Of a DNA stretch of 64,000 nt, positions 27,536 to 36,956 are shown piece after piece. The translations under genes were made by a program, and so were the position numbers. The stretch covers positions 13,111-77,110 of the forward strand of contig CAWUUH010000006.1 of assembly GCA_963925735.1 (NCBI GenBank). The letters run 5' to 3'. This stretch comes from UBA4582 sp013204195 (GTDB taxonomy: Bacteria; Pseudomonadota; Gammaproteobacteria; Pseudomonadales; Azotimanducaceae). The notes below the pieces were generated by a model. That model made no database searches, was not told the origin of the DNA, and was given only the letters and a program-made list of their open reading frames with translations. Positions within the stretch are counted from its first letter, which is position 1; the number at the start of each line of letters is the position of its first letter.

Positions 27536-28306
27536 ATGGATTTAGGACTCAAAGGCCGCAACGTATTGATTACCGGTGCCACTCGCGGCATCGGCCGCGC
27601 GATCGCGGACACCTTTGCCGATGAGGGTTGTAACGTGGCCATCTGCGCTCGTAACCCCGAAGAAATCGAACAGGCCCTGAAAGACCTGAATGCCAAGGGC
27701 ATCAAGGCGATTGGCAAGCAGGTGGATGTGATGGCCGAAGGCGAATTGAAAGCCTGGGTACTTGAGGCGGGTCAACAGCTGGGCGGACTAGATATTCTTG
27801 TATCTAACGTTGGCGCTATGGCGCAAGGTATCGATCGAGACTCATGGATGCAGAACATCAATGTGGATGTGTTCGGCCTGGTAGATATGATTGAAGCCGG
27901 CCAGGGATTCCTCGAGGCTGCAGCACAACAGCACGGCGATGCCGCCGTCATCGCTGTGGGTTCTGTATCCAGTACTACCGCCGCAGTGGCATCCTCTTAT
28001 GGTGCCGTCAAGGCTGCGATGGTGCATTTTATTAAGGGCTATGCCAAACAGAATGCTCACCAAAAAATTCGAGCGAATATCGTCTCACCGGGCACCGTGT
28101 ATTTCGATGGCGGTATCTGGCAAACGATAGAGAAACACAATCCCGAGATGTTCAAAGGCGCAATGGCCAGAAACCCCACTGGCCGAATGGCAACGGCATT
28201 CGACGTGGCCAATGCCGTAGTCTTTCTGGCGAGCGAGCGATCGGCGTTCACCACAGGGATCAATCTGAACGTGGATGGCGCCATCACCGATCGTGTAAAT
28301 TTCTAA
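27536..28306 (+). CDS. SDR family oxidoreductase
   Basis: 256 residues from the ATG at 27536, which has a clear TAGGAGA ribosome-binding site. The open frame extends 87 bp further upstream without one. The features are TGATRGIG, then LVSNVGAMA in place of the usual NNAG, then SVSSTTAAVASSYGAVKAAM with Ser and Tyr-x-x-x-Lys intact, and VFLASERSAFTTGINLNVDG at the end. It is an NAD(P)-dependent dehydrogenase/reductase of unknown substrate. A strong intrinsic terminator (28375-28400) follows, so it is transcribed separately from the acyl-CoA synthetase gene. Confidence 0.9.
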   Translation: MDLGLKGRNVLITGATRGIGRAIADTFADEGCNVAICARNPEEIEQALKDLNAKGIKAIGKQVDVMAEGELKAWVLEAGQQLGGLDILVSNVGAMAQGIDRDSWMQNINVDVFGLVDMIEAGQGFLEAAAQQHGDAAVIAVGSVSSTTAAVASSYGAVKAAMVHFIKGYAKQNAHQKIRANIVSPGTVYFDGGIWQTIEKHNPEMFKGAMARNPTGRMATAFDVANAVVFLASERSAFTTGINLNVDGAITDRVNF

Positions 28307-28374
28307 CGCCCATCGGCGTGGTATCCGCCTATCAGGGGAATACCTAGAGACGCGAGGTCAAGCAGATAAGCAGA

Positions 28375-28400
28375 AACGCCCGGCATGCCGGGCGTTTTTT
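28375..28400 (+). terminator. Intrinsic (rho-independent) terminator after the SDR gene
   Basis: The palindrome AACGCCCGGC-AT-GCCGGGCGTT is followed directly by a run of T residues. A GC-rich stem plus T-run is the textbook form and the clearest terminator in the window. Confidence 0.9.
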
Positions 28401-28535
28401 ATGGGGCTCGCGGCATCTCTCGCAACCTGTAAGGCGTCATCCGCCGTCTCTGTGCTAAATCGTAACAATGCTGTACAACCTGTCCCTGACTGTCTTACCC
28501 TACTTCCCAAGACAAACAACAGCAGGAGAGCCAAC

Positions 28536-30179
28536 ATGGTCTGGAATTATGGGGATATGTTTGAAGCCATCGCCGCGGCATTGCCGCAGGACCGGCCCGC
28601 ATTGATTCACGATGGGCGAGTGCTCACCTGGCAACAAATGGACCAGCGGGCAAACAATCTGGCGCGACATTTTCTTCAGGCTGGCGCCAAAACCGGCGAC
28701 AAGGTCGCGTTTTATATGCGCAACCATGCCGCCTATATGGAAACGCTGACGACCTGCTTCAAAGCTCGCTTAACCCATGTCAACGTCAACTTTCGGTATG
28801 TGGAGGATGAACTGTGGTACATCATCGACAACTCTGACGCCCGTATCGTGGTCTTTGCCGCCGAGTTCGCTCCCCAGGTCGAAGCCCTCAGGCGCCGTTT
28901 ACCGAATGTTCTGTTATGGCTGCAGGTGGACGACGGCCACCCCGGCACTGCTATGAGTCACGCTGGCGCCGCTAGCCCAGTCAAGTCTTATGAAACTCTG
29001 GCCACCACCGGCGACGGCAGTCCCCTGAACAACGCCAGACAAGGCGATGACCTATTGTTCATTTATACCGGTGGCACAACCGGCATGCCCAAAGGCGTCA
29101 TGTGGGCCCATGAAGATATCTGGACAGCCGGTGGTGGTGGCGCCGTCGTCGACCAGGACATTGCTGCACCAGCTAATCTTGAGGAACATGTGGCTAATAT
29201 TCTGGCAGCAACTGCCAGCAACCGAGGTATGCCTGTCTGCCCAGAGATGCATGGCACCGGTCTGCTCACTGCCCTGGGCACACTCGCCCGTGGCGGCACC
29301 GTGGTCACCATCGGCAGCGCTCATTTTGACCCGCAGCAGATCTGGCAAACAGTCCAGGACCAACAGGTCACATCCATGGCGATTGTCGGTGATGCATTTG
29401 GCCGTCCTCTGCTACAGGCACTGGAGCAACACCCAGGCGCCTATGACCTGTCGTCCCTACTGGTCATCATTTCCTCTGGCGTCATGTGGAGCCCAGAGAT
29501 CAAACAGGGATTGCTCAAGCATAACCCGCAAATGAGTCTCGTTGACTCCTTTGGCGCCTCAGAAGCCATCGGCTTTGGCCAATCTGTTACCACCGCTGAC
29601 CAGGGCGTTGCGGTCGCTAAATTCGCCATCGGCGAGTTCACTCGTGTATTTTCTGAGGACCACCGAGAAATCATGCCCGGCAGCGAAGAACCTGGCTTTG
29701 TGGCTCGCTGCGGCGGCATACCCCGAGGCTACTATAAGGATCTGGAGAAATCCGCTAAAACCTTCCCCGAGATTAACGGCGTGCGTTATTCTATTCCCGG
29801 CGACTGGTGTCAGGTGGCCGCCGACGGCACCATCACACTGCTAGGCCGAGGCAGTGTCTGTATTAATACTGCTGGCGAAAAGGTGTACCCCGAAGAAGTC
29901 GAGGAAGTCCTCAAGACTCATCCCGCTATCAGAGATGCCCTGGTGGTCGGTGTCCCTGACGAAAAATGGGGCCAAGCGGTCACCGCCGCCGTAGAACTGG
30001 CTGACAAAGCGATTTTGGACGAAGCCGAACTCAAAGCCTTCGTTCGACGGTCACTGGCGGCCTATAAGTGCCCGAAGCACGTCTTCGTCATTGATCAATT
30101 GGGCCGGGCCGCAAATGGCAAAGCTGACTACAAAGCCATTGGCCAGTACGTCAAGACACAACTCGGCATTGATGGCTAA
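28536..30179 (+). CDS. Acyl-CoA synthetase (AMP-forming)
   Basis: 547 residues from the ATG at 28536 (CAGGAGAG ribosome-binding site). The open frame runs 135 bp further upstream but that part looks noncoding. The AMP-binding motif is IYTGGTTGMPKGVMW. FGASEAIGFGQS supplies the substrate/adenine region, and the C-terminal catalytic Lys is in GRAANGKADYKAI. It activates a carboxylic acid to its CoA thioester in the cytoplasm. Resemblance is to fatty/steroid acyl-CoA ligases (FadD3/FadD17-like), but substrate specificity is not shown. Glycosylase and rhodanese genes follow on the same strand. Confidence 0.92.
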   Translation: MVWNYGDMFEAIAAALPQDRPALIHDGRVLTWQQMDQRANNLARHFLQAGAKTGDKVAFYMRNHAAYMETLTTCFKARLTHVNVNFRYVEDELWYIIDNSDARIVVFAAEFAPQVEALRRRLPNVLLWLQVDDGHPGTAMSHAGAASPVKSYETLATTGDGSPLNNARQGDDLLFIYTGGTTGMPKGVMWAHEDIWTAGGGGAVVDQDIAAPANLEEHVANILAATASNRGMPVCPEMHGTGLLTALGTLARGGTVVTIGSAHFDPQQIWQTVQDQQVTSMAIVGDAFGRPLLQALEQHPGAYDLSSLLVIISSGVMWSPEIKQGLLKHNPQMSLVDSFGASEAIGFGQSVTTADQGVAVAKFAIGEFTRVFSEDHREIMPGSEEPGFVARCGGIPRGYYKDLEKSAKTFPEINGVRYSIPGDWCQVAADGTITLLGRGSVCINTAGEKVYPEEVEEVLKTHPAIRDALVVGVPDEKWGQAVTAAVELADKAILDEAELKAFVRRSLAAYKCPKHVFVIDQLGRAANGKADYKAIGQYVKTQLGIDG

Positions 30180-30227
30180 TACATCAGCGCATTGATGCAA
30201 ACTTCAGAACAGAGACAGGAAGGAACT

Positions 30228-30944
30228 GTGCCAACTTACCAAAATATTTACGATATCGCCTGCCGGCGCAAGGGCAGCGAGGATCAGCTTGAGTCTTTGC
30301 TGGCAGGGCCTTTGTCTGGCGCGCAACTTAAAGTCATTCCCGACGCCACTTACCTATCAGCGCTCACCAAAAAAGTCTTCCAGTCTGGCTTTGTCTGGCG
30401 CGTTGTCGAAGCTAAGTGGGATAACTTCGAGCTGCTGTTTTGGGGCTTTGATATCGACAAGTTATTGATGATGCCCGATGAGATGCTAGAACAACGCGCC
30501 CACGACCAACGCATTATTCGTAACTACCGAAAGGTTTGGGCCATTCGCGAAAACGCCCTGATGATCGACCTGACCCGCCGCCACCACCAATGCAGCTTTG
30601 CAGCCTTTATCGCCGACTGGCCCTGCGATGACATCGTCGGACTCTGGGCATACTTGAAGAAACATGGTAGCCGCTTGGGCGGCAATATCGGCCCCTATGC
30701 ATTACGCGCGCTCGGCAAAGATACGTTTTTATTAACCCGCGATGTTGAGGCCTACCTGCGAGAAGCCAAGGTCATAGAAACCGGCATCAATACCAAGTCG
30801 GCGCTAAGTCGAACCCAACAATTCTTTAATGATTTGCAGCAGGAATCGGGCCGCAGCCTGACAGAACTTAGCCGTCTGGTATCCTTGAGCCATGGTGACA
30901 ACCGCGCAGGCCTGCAAGCGGAAGTGGCCCAGCGCTCAGCATAA
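30228..30944 (+). CDS. Divergent DNA-3-methyladenine glycosylase I-like protein
   Basis: 238 residues from the GTG at 30228, which has AGGAAGGA four bases upstream; an ATG at 30195 is the alternative. The stretch VFQSGFVWRVVEAKWDNFEL, then RIIRNYRKVWAIRENA and LGGNIGPYALRALGKD, resembles the COG2818 glycosylases that remove alkylated adenine by base flipping. The short N-terminal Cys and the C-terminal His/Cys zinc ligands of E. coli Tag are not evident, so this is a divergent branch and activity is inferred. It starts 48 bp after the acyl-CoA synthetase stop and may share its transcript. Confidence 0.75.
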   Translation: MPTYQNIYDIACRRKGSEDQLESLLAGPLSGAQLKVIPDATYLSALTKKVFQSGFVWRVVEAKWDNFELLFWGFDIDKLLMMPDEMLEQRAHDQRIIRNYRKVWAIRENALMIDLTRRHHQCSFAAFIADWPCDDIVGLWAYLKKHGSRLGGNIGPYALRALGKDTFLLTRDVEAYLREAKVIETGINTKSALSRTQQFFNDLQQESGRSLTELSRLVSLSHGDNRAGLQAEVAQRSA

Positions 30945-31016
30945 AGTCAGCGATCGCAAAACCCGCTGTCTCACCGTTGCTTTTTCACACCGCCTGAATC
31001 TCTAACCATTGAGTTG

Positions 31017-31907
31017 ATGACCATGAATTACGCCAAGCCTGATTACCTTATCTCTACTGCTGACCTAGACGCGGCCATCGCAAATAATTCCAGCCGCCTG
31101 CGACTGTTTGACGTGACCATTAGTTTGGTCCCAAGCACACAAGGTTACAACGCCGTATCGGGCTTCGATGACTACCAACAAGCACATATACCGGGCACGG
31201 CCTTCATGGATATTATTCGAGACTTATCGGACACCAGCAGCGGTTTGGGGTTTACCCTACCCTCAGCCGCGCACTTGCAAGCGGCCTACCGCGCCGCCGG
31301 TATCGATGACGATAGCCAGGTGGTGTTTTATAGCAGCGGCCATATGATGTGGGCAACTCGCGCCTGGTGGATGCTGCATTCCTGTGGGCACAAAAATGTC
31401 GCAGTGCTCGACGGTGGACTATCGAAGTGGCAGCAAGAGGGTCGTGACCTGACCACTGAGTTTCCACCAGCGCGCTCAGGCAATGTATTCGTCAGTCTTA
31501 ACGCCAGCCTTTGGGCGGATAAGGCCACCACCCTCGCCGCGGTCCATGACGGCGACGTCTGTACCATCAACGCCCTCTCACCTGAAGTCTACTCCGGTGA
31601 GGCGAAGATGAGCTATGGGCGCAAGGGACATATCGAAAACAGCAAAAATGTCTTCTACGATGAACTGCTAGACCAGGGTTGCTTTCGCCCTGCCGCTGAA
31701 CTGCAGCGCGTATTCTCGGCCAAGGGCCTACTAGAGAAACAGCGGGTCATCGCCTACTGCGGCGGCGGGATTGCCGCGACCCTCGACGCGCTAGCCTTGG
31801 CGCTTATTGGCCATCAGCAAGTCGCTGTGTATGACGGCTCCATGAGCGAATGGGTCAAAGATGAAACGTTGCCTCTGATCACCGGCCCCGAAGCAGCTGC
31901 CGATTGA
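31017..31907 (+). CDS. Two-domain rhodanese (thiosulfate/3-mercaptopyruvate sulfurtransferase family)
   Basis: 296 residues with two rhodanese domains. The first is the inactive type (around residues 10-140), with the DYQQAHIPGTAFMDI and RAWWMLHSCGH landmarks. The second (about 165-290) carries the active-site loop YCGGGIAAT, with the persulfide-forming Cys. The CGxG form of the loop is closer to mercaptopyruvate sulfurtransferases (CGSGV) than to thiosulfate ones (CRKGV). It moves sulfane sulfur to acceptors. The ATG at 31017 or 31023 may be used. It could work with the sulfide oxidation genes at 22-25.6 kb, though it is not in their operon. Confidence 0.88.
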   Translation: MTMNYAKPDYLISTADLDAAIANNSSRLRLFDVTISLVPSTQGYNAVSGFDDYQQAHIPGTAFMDIIRDLSDTSSGLGFTLPSAAHLQAAYRAAGIDDDSQVVFYSSGHMMWATRAWWMLHSCGHKNVAVLDGGLSKWQQEGRDLTTEFPPARSGNVFVSLNASLWADKATTLAAVHDGDVCTINALSPEVYSGEAKMSYGRKGHIENSKNVFYDELLDQGCFRPAAELQRVFSAKGLLEKQRVIAYCGGGIAATLDALALALIGHQQVAVYDGSMSEWVKDETLPLITGPEAAAD

Positions 31908-31923
31908 TGAGCCCACGCCAAAG

Positions 31924-32715
31924 CTAAGCGAATAAACGCGTCTGATAAAACCTTAAAATTTCATCTACCGCCGCTCGAGTTGGCTCGCCTTCCGCGTCGA
32001 TCAGGTGCATCGTCACCACACTATGGGGCGCGGCGCGGCTAACCCTCGCCGCCTCGTCAGGCAATACCCGAGACTGAAATCGATCACCCAGCGCCGCAGC
32101 ATATTCACTGAAGCGCTCTTTACGGCAAAATGGGTCACCATCGAAGCGGTATGCCAGCACAGTCAGATCTTCCTTCTCGAGTCGATCTTTAACGCAACTC
32201 AGATCCGCTGGGGAGATATGCATACCGCCTTTTTGAAATAGTGGCAGTGAGGGCTGAGACAGCACCGGTGCCAACATTGTTGGCTCCACCATCATGGACA
32301 ACGCAAAATTGCCCGTGAAGCACATGCCAATAGCACCCACGCCCTTGCCGCCACATAGTGGATGCACATGCGCGGACAGCGCTCTGAGCCAATCCACCAC
32401 CGGACTGCTGCGGTTAGCCGCCAGCGCAGAAAACTCTCGACTGATACAAGCCCGAGCCACTGATTTGGCCAGATAACCGCCCGAGGGCGATCGACCGACT
32501 TCACCGAACAAGTGCGGCATCCAGACTGTAAAGCCCGCATCTCGCACCTTGCGAGCAAAATTGATCACCTCATCATAGATACCGGGCATCTCTGACATGA
32601 CGATCACCGCAGGACCACTGCCAGAGGTGAACACCAGCTTGCTTCTGCCTAACAAGGCTATCTGCTGACGATTGAAATCTTCCAGCCCATCTGATTTGAC
32701 GATAATGTCCGTCAT
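31924..32715 (-). CDS. Dienelactone hydrolase family protein
   Basis: 263 residues. The nucleophile elbow is GMCFTGNFAL, with Cys as in dienelactone hydrolases rather than Ser. VIVMSEMPGIYDEVINFA gives the N-terminal substrate region, and the later DGDPFC segment is where the family has its catalytic Asp. A His near DEAARVSRAAPHSVVTMH completes a plausible triad. It would hydrolyse a lactone or ester in the cytoplasm. It converges on the rhodanese gene with only 16 bp between them. Substrate unknown. Confidence 0.85.
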   Translation of the reverse strand: MTDIIVKSDGLEDFNRQQIALLGRSKLVFTSGSGPAVIVMSEMPGIYDEVINFARKVRDAGFTVWMPHLFGEVGRSPSGGYLAKSVARACISREFSALAANRSSPVVDWLRALSAHVHPLCGGKGVGAIGMCFTGNFALSMMVEPTMLAPVLSQPSLPLFQKGGMHISPADLSCVKDRLEKEDLTVLAYRFDGDPFCRKERFSEYAAALGDRFQSRVLPDEAARVSRAAPHSVVTMHLIDAEGEPTRAAVDEILRFYQTRLFA

Positions 32716-32884
32716 CGTGGCTTGCGCCCTCCTAAAACGTTGATAAAGCTGATCGTAATTAACAATTCTAACGCAGCATAAAAGGTGCGCCGACGATCTT
32801 GCACGCTGGTCAATTCAATAGTGAACAGATGGTTTGGCCAAAACCGGATCAGCGTCTCCCGTGACGCCTCACACTAGCCAAAAC

Positions 32885-33229
32885 CTAGTGACTTGCTCGC
32901 ATCTTGCCTAGGAGAATCTCGTGCATATCACCCTTTGCCTTAAAACTCGCCAGCAATAGATAAACACAAAGGAATGGCGCGCCGCCAAAAAAACCCAAAA
33001 TCCCAACCACCACACCAACCGCTGAAAAATGGTGACGCCATGCAAGCCAAAGTCCAGACAGTGCCAACATGCTCATGAAGTCGACATTAAACTGGCCCGG
33101 CCAAGCCATGGCCATGATGTCGCTGAAGAACACCGCAAACAAACCCAAACCATGATCACCTATGACCACGACAGTATAGGCTGAGACACTCATCAATATC
33201 GCGACCAGCAGTATCCTAAAAATAATCAT
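32885..33229 (-). CDS. Hypothetical small membrane protein
   Basis: 114 residues with three or four hydrophobic segments (residues about 4-22, 24-45, 50-66 and 70-93) and a short charged C-terminal tail (FKAKGDMHEILLGKMRASH). No motif links it to a known family. The ATG at 33229 is preceded by AGGAG-like sequence (GAAAGGAGTTTGGG) at a workable distance. It is flanked by a hydrolase and an acetyltransferase gene on the same strand. No function is proposed. Confidence 0.65.
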   Translation of the reverse strand: MIIFRILLVAILMSVSAYTVVVIGDHGLGLFAVFFSDIMAMAWPGQFNVDFMSMLALSGLWLAWRHHFSAVGVVVGILGFFGGAPFLCVYLLLASFKAKGDMHEILLGKMRASH

Positions 33230-33364
33230 TAACCCAAACTCCTTTCATCTAGTAATGAATATTAACGATTTGTGCTCCCCTCTCGCCGATAGCCTCCAAC
33301 AAAAGCTAAATGGGGCGTAATGTGGCTAGCATTCCACAACAGGCCGCTCACACAACAATTTAAC

Positions 33365-33937
33365 TCACAGCATCTTGCCCATGGTAATCACCAGGTTGTC
33401 AGCACCATTCGCTGCGATATGCACCTCGCGACTGATTTCCACATAACCTCGCGCTAAATACAGCGGCTCTCCCGCGGCGGTAGAGCCCAGCTCTATAGAC
33501 TTGAACCCCCCGTCGCGCGCCGCTTGCTCGCCCAACTGCAGTAGCAAGCTGCCAATGCCCAGACGCGCCCAGCCCGGGTGAGTGTACATGGCTCGAATTC
33601 GCGCCGCATCTGAGCCAGGATCACTCAGGCTGTCATCTCGGCCGATAGTATGATCACCACCGTATAGGGTTCGCCGCCGACCCCAACCGCCGCAGCCTAC
33701 CAGCTGCTTTTCAGCCTCATCACCGGACTCAATCAAAAAGTAGGTCTGATCTTCGATCAGGCTACGATCGACCCCCATGGTTTCCTTCGCCGCCTCGATT
33801 TCCGCTGCGGAAAGAAACGCTTTCATGTTCTCAGCGATGGACAGCTGCATCAACTCGATGATCGCAGGAATATCCGTCGCAAGTGCTAAACGGTGGCTAA
33901 ACTGAGGAGGCCTTGCATGATTCACTCTATTGATCAC
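33365..33937 (-). CDS. GNAT family N-acetyltransferase
   Basis: 190 residues. The acetyl-CoA-binding motif A is IRAMYTHPGWARLGIGSLLL, with the Arg/Gly-x-Gly-like loop W-A-R-L-G-I-G. AARDGGFKSIELGSTAAGEPLYLARGY is the usual C-terminal motif B/Y-R-x-x-GY pattern. N-terminal residues (LALATDIPAIIELMQLSI) match the first GNAT strand and helix. The substrate is unknown. It is upstream of a decayed beta-lactamase-like remnant on the same strand. Confidence 0.88.
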   Translation of the reverse strand: MINRVNHARPPQFSHRLALATDIPAIIELMQLSIAENMKAFLSAAEIEAAKETMGVDRSLIEDQTYFLIESGDEAEKQLVGCGGWGRRRTLYGGDHTIGRDDSLSDPGSDAARIRAMYTHPGWARLGIGSLLLQLGEQAARDGGFKSIELGSTAAGEPLYLARGYVEISREVHIAANGADNLVITMGKML

Positions 33938-34166
33938 CTGTCGATTAGTTATTGTTTACCTGTTATCGATTCCTTGGGCATGAAGAAACGCCCTAGCAAC
34001 CCCTCAGACGTCTTCGGGCAGCGCACCGATAGACTGTCGCACTTTTATTGCGATAGCTTGTCGCTTAGGCCCATCGACCAAACCCTTGGTCGAGGACAAT
34101 ATTAATGGCAAAAAATACGGGCCCCTTAGCCCACTCAACTCAGCCAACCCACCAGTCTATGGCTGG
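33938..34166. other. Noncoding stretch upstream of the acetyltransferase gene
   Basis: Together with 34353-34461 this makes a gap of about 520 bp without an intact gene. I see no strong promoter or hairpin here. It may contain the eroded remainder of the beta-lactamase-like gene described at 34167-34352. Confidence 0.4.
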
Positions 34167-34352
34167 TTAATCAGCGGTTGCTGCCCATTCATGATTGTAC
34201 ATAAGGCGTTGGTGCTGACGTCGGTCAACCACAACCCTGGTGCCCTGCACCTGCTCTTCGTCAAAATAGTCAGCCCAGCTCGCCGGCTCCAACCACTCAT
34301 CAGCCACTGCCGCGTTGCTCACAACAACCGCCAATGCCAGGCAGCGGCCCAA
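34167..34352 (-). pseudogene. Remnant resembling the N-terminus of a class D beta-lactamase
   Basis: A 60-codon open stretch encodes a signal-peptide-like start (LALAVVVSNAAVADEW) followed by WADYFDEEQVQGTRVVVD. That spacing of Trp, Phe and Gly-Thr resembles the first mature residues of OXA-type enzymes. It then ends at a TAA, and I cannot find the Ser-x-x-Lys, Ser-x-Val or Lys-Thr-Gly motifs downstream. The nearest ATG, just before the signal region, is one base out of frame. The likeness is moderate, so a chance match remains possible. Confidence 0.35.
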
Positions 34353-34461
34353 AAATTCGCTAAAGCATAGTCAACACGACATTTTCAAAGCCTTTTCACT
34401 ATTCAACCCGCGCCATCTAAGCCGCAGCACCCGCAGCCAGTCAAGCAGTCGACAGATAGGC

Positions 34462-35037
34462 TTAGGTCAACAGTATTTTGAAGCCGATCAAGATCAATAC
34501 GACACCACCCAATAATTCTGCACGGCGCCCCAGCAAGGTACCGCTTTTGACGCCAACAAACACCCCTAGACAACTAAACAACCCAGTTATCACACCTATC
34601 AACAAACAAGCTAACAGCGGGTTAAAGTCAATGAGCGGCAGCGCAACACCCGCCGCCAGCGCATCGATACTCGTCGCAACCGCAAGCACTAGCATGACCT
34701 TATGGGTAACAATCCGCGTATCCGATAGCGTGTCGGACAGCACTTCGGCAGCAGCGTCGCCTCCGGGCGCCTGATTGATTGACTCAACAATCATTTTGCC
34801 GCCGACAATCCCTAACAACAAGAACGCGATCCAGGGAGCCAGGGCTTCGAACCAGCCGAGCAGGCTGATACCACCCAAAACACCCAACAGTGGCATAAGC
34901 GCCTGGAACACACCAAAGTACGCCCCCGCCATCAGCGCCAACCACACCGGACTGGTTTTACATTTGGCGCCCAGACCGATGGACACCGCGAAAGCGTCCA
35001 TACTTAAGGCGAGCGCTAAAAACAATACTTCGATCAC
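34462..35037 (-). CDS. mntP: Manganese efflux pump MntP
   Basis: 191 residues with six transmembrane segments, the family's length. The duplicated motif with acidic residues in the membrane is visible as ALSMDAFAVSIGLG in the first half and TSIDALAAGVALP in the second. Both contain the Asp residues needed for Mn(II) transport. It exports manganese across the inner membrane. It lies 35 bp downstream of tal on the same strand. No yybP-ykoY-type Mn riboswitch fits in that gap. Confidence 0.94.
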   Translation of the reverse strand: MIEVLFLALALSMDAFAVSIGLGAKCKTSPVWLALMAGAYFGVFQALMPLLGVLGGISLLGWFEALAPWIAFLLLGIVGGKMIVESINQAPGGDAAAEVLSDTLSDTRIVTHKVMLVLAVATSIDALAAGVALPLIDFNPLLACLLIGVITGLFSCLGVFVGVKSGTLLGRRAELLGGVVLILIGFKILLT

Positions 35038-35052
35038 GTCATCTGCCCCTTA

Positions 35053-35070
35053 GCCGGGTTTCCGCCCGGC
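35053..35070 (-). terminator. Small GC hairpin in the tal-mntP gap
   Basis: Six-base arms GCCGGG/CCCGGC with a 6-base loop lie in the 35-bp gap between the two minus-strand genes. No T-run follows. It may act as an attenuator or simply mark the end of tal. Confidence 0.4.
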
Positions 35071-35072
35071 CT

Positions 35073-36023
35073 TTAGCTCTGAGTTGCAAGGAACTGACGA
35101 AGCGACAGGTAGTCGGCATGAAACTGACGAATGCCTTGACTGAGCTTGTCAGTCGCCATGGCATCTTCATTCATCTGCCAGCGAAAGCGGCACTCATCCA
35201 TGGAGACTTTCTCGATCGGCAGCAATTTGGCAGCATCGGCATCGAGTCGAATTGGCACTAACGCCTCACGCTGACTGAGCTGCTCAAGGAGCCCTGGGCT
35301 GATGGTCAGTCGATCGCAGCCGCTCAAGGCTAAAACTTCCTCGACGTTACGAAAGCTTGCGCCCATGACCACCGTGGCATAGTCAAATTTTTTGTAGTAC
35401 TCGAAGATTTGCCTGACAGACAGCACACCCGGGTCGTTCTCTGCGGAATACTCGAGCCCGGTCTTGGCCTTATGCCAATCCAAAATTCGACCCACGAAGG
35501 GCGAAATCAAAAACACACCGGCTTCGGCGCAGGCGACCGCTTGCGCGAACCCAAACAACAATGTCAAATTGCACTGAATGCCTTGGGTTTCCAGGATTTT
35601 TGCCGCGGCAATACCCTCCCAGGTGGCGGCGATTTTAATCAGCACTCTGGATTGATCAATCCCCGCTGCTGCATACAACGCGATGATCCGCCGGGCTTTG
35701 TCTAACGTCGCCGTTGTATCGAAAGACAATTGCGCATCTACTTCCGTCGAGACTCGACCGGGAATATGGCGCAACAGTTCCACCCCAAAATTAATGGCCA
35801 GGCGGTCCATGGCCGGATCCAGCCACGCTGTTGCAGCTTGCTGTTTTCCCCAAGTCATCGCGTCATCCACCAGATGCCGATACTGTGGCATCTGTGCGGC
35901 GTTCAATAATAGGGACGGATTGGTCGTCGCGTCCTGAGGATGGTACTGCTTGATTGAATTGATATCGCCGGTATCAGCGACGACCGTGGTAACCCGCTTA
36001 AGCTGTTCCAGTTGCGATGGCAT
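35073..36023 (-). CDS. tal: Transaldolase
   Basis: 316 residues from the ATG at 36023, chosen because GGAGG lies 6 bp upstream and because it gives the E. coli TalB length; an in-frame start 33 bp earlier is less likely. The opening TTVVADTGDINSIKQY, then DATTNPSLLL, and the Schiff-base Lys in VLIKIAATWEGI are diagnostic. It moves a dihydroxyacetone unit in the nonoxidative pentose phosphate pathway, partnering functionally with gnd at 20350-21789. It is followed by mntP. Confidence 0.96.
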   Translation of the reverse strand: MPSQLEQLKRVTTVVADTGDINSIKQYHPQDATTNPSLLLNAAQMPQYRHLVDDAMTWGKQQAATAWLDPAMDRLAINFGVELLRHIPGRVSTEVDAQLSFDTTATLDKARRIIALYAAAGIDQSRVLIKIAATWEGIAAAKILETQGIQCNLTLLFGFAQAVACAEAGVFLISPFVGRILDWHKAKTGLEYSAENDPGVLSVRQIFEYYKKFDYATVVMGASFRNVEEVLALSGCDRLTISPGLLEQLSQREALVPIRLDADAAKLLPIEKVSMDECRFRWQMNEDAMATDKLSQGIRQFHADYLSLRQFLATQS

Positions 36024-36300
36024 CTTGGCCTCCGAAGCAAAACCCACAGTGTACACCGACCCGGCGTTCGCTGCTGCTTAACACGAACATCTCAATAGAG
36101 CACGGCCTGCCAGCTAGCCACGCGCTGTGACCGCAAAGAGGTCTCCTTGAGCACGACGCACCAGATGGTGGGATCTTCGCAGGCTACTCGAGCCAGTGAC
36201 CGATGATCAGGCGTCGTTTGCGTCACAGGAACGGAGCCTCCATAATGCCTCAGCAGCAACGGCCGCAAATGTAAAAATCAAGGCAAGGTGCACCCTTAAC

Positions 36301-36795
36301 ATGGTCGACAAGATATCCTGGTCAGTGGTTATGACCAAGCCCAGACAGGAAAATTACGCGGCAGAGCGACTTGCGGAACAGAATTTTGCCACCTACCTGC
36401 CGCTAGTGGCCAAGCGCGATAAACTTGGCAAGCCCATCGGTACCACACCGATGTTCCCGGGGTATTGCTTCTGTGGCTTTCAACCCGAACAATCCATCGC
36501 GCCCGTACGCTCAACACCAGGCATTATCAGCCTTGTGCGCTTCGGTCACGAGGTCGCTATTATCCAAGCCGAGGTCATTGATCGGCTGCAGAAGATGGAA
36601 GCCATGTTGCAGGCCAGCGCCAATGACGGCGGACTGAAACCGGGCGACCCGGTGCAGATTATCCAAGGCCCCTTTGCCGGTTATGAGGGTCTCGCGTCGC
36701 GAGTATCCGCAACGCGTATCGATGTCTTGATGACCATCATGGGGCAGGCCCAACGGGTTCGGTTTACCCCGGACGATCTGGCCCGACCGGGCTAG
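36301..36795 (+). CDS. NusG-family antitermination factor (RfaH-like)
   Basis: 164 residues from the ATG at 36301; the open frame extends to 36196, but the RfaH/NusG N-terminal strand starts here (ISWSVVMTKPRQE). The NGN domain covers about residues 5-105, with ATYLPLVAKR and the MFPGYCFCGF segment. The C-terminal KOW domain is LKPGDPVQIIQGPFAGYEGL. Length and the STPGIISLVRFG region fit RfaH rather than housekeeping NusG, which is longer and carries a different N-terminus. Such factors promote read-through of long polysaccharide operons. It precedes an EPS-associated MarR gene, but no such operon is in the window. Confidence 0.87.
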   Translation: MVDKISWSVVMTKPRQENYAAERLAEQNFATYLPLVAKRDKLGKPIGTTPMFPGYCFCGFQPEQSIAPVRSTPGIISLVRFGHEVAIIQAEVIDRLQKMEAMLQASANDGGLKPGDPVQIIQGPFAGYEGLASRVSATRIDVLMTIMGQAQRVRFTPDDLARPG

Positions 36796-36956
36796 GCGAC
36801 AATCAAAAATAACGATTAAGCCCGACCCGAAGCAACGGGCTCAGGGGCAAAATGTCGATTCCCCTGCGTTAAGACACTCAAAAAGTGCTTCAACCGCACT
36901 AGAATAGCCATGCAGGTTTTATTCTGGTGCGGATTGCAGTAACCTGCGTTCAAAAA

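Noticed and set aside
35038..35072. Manganese riboswitch (yybP-ykoY) before mntP
   Set aside because: The gap is only 35 bp and holds just a short hairpin. It is too small for the riboswitch.
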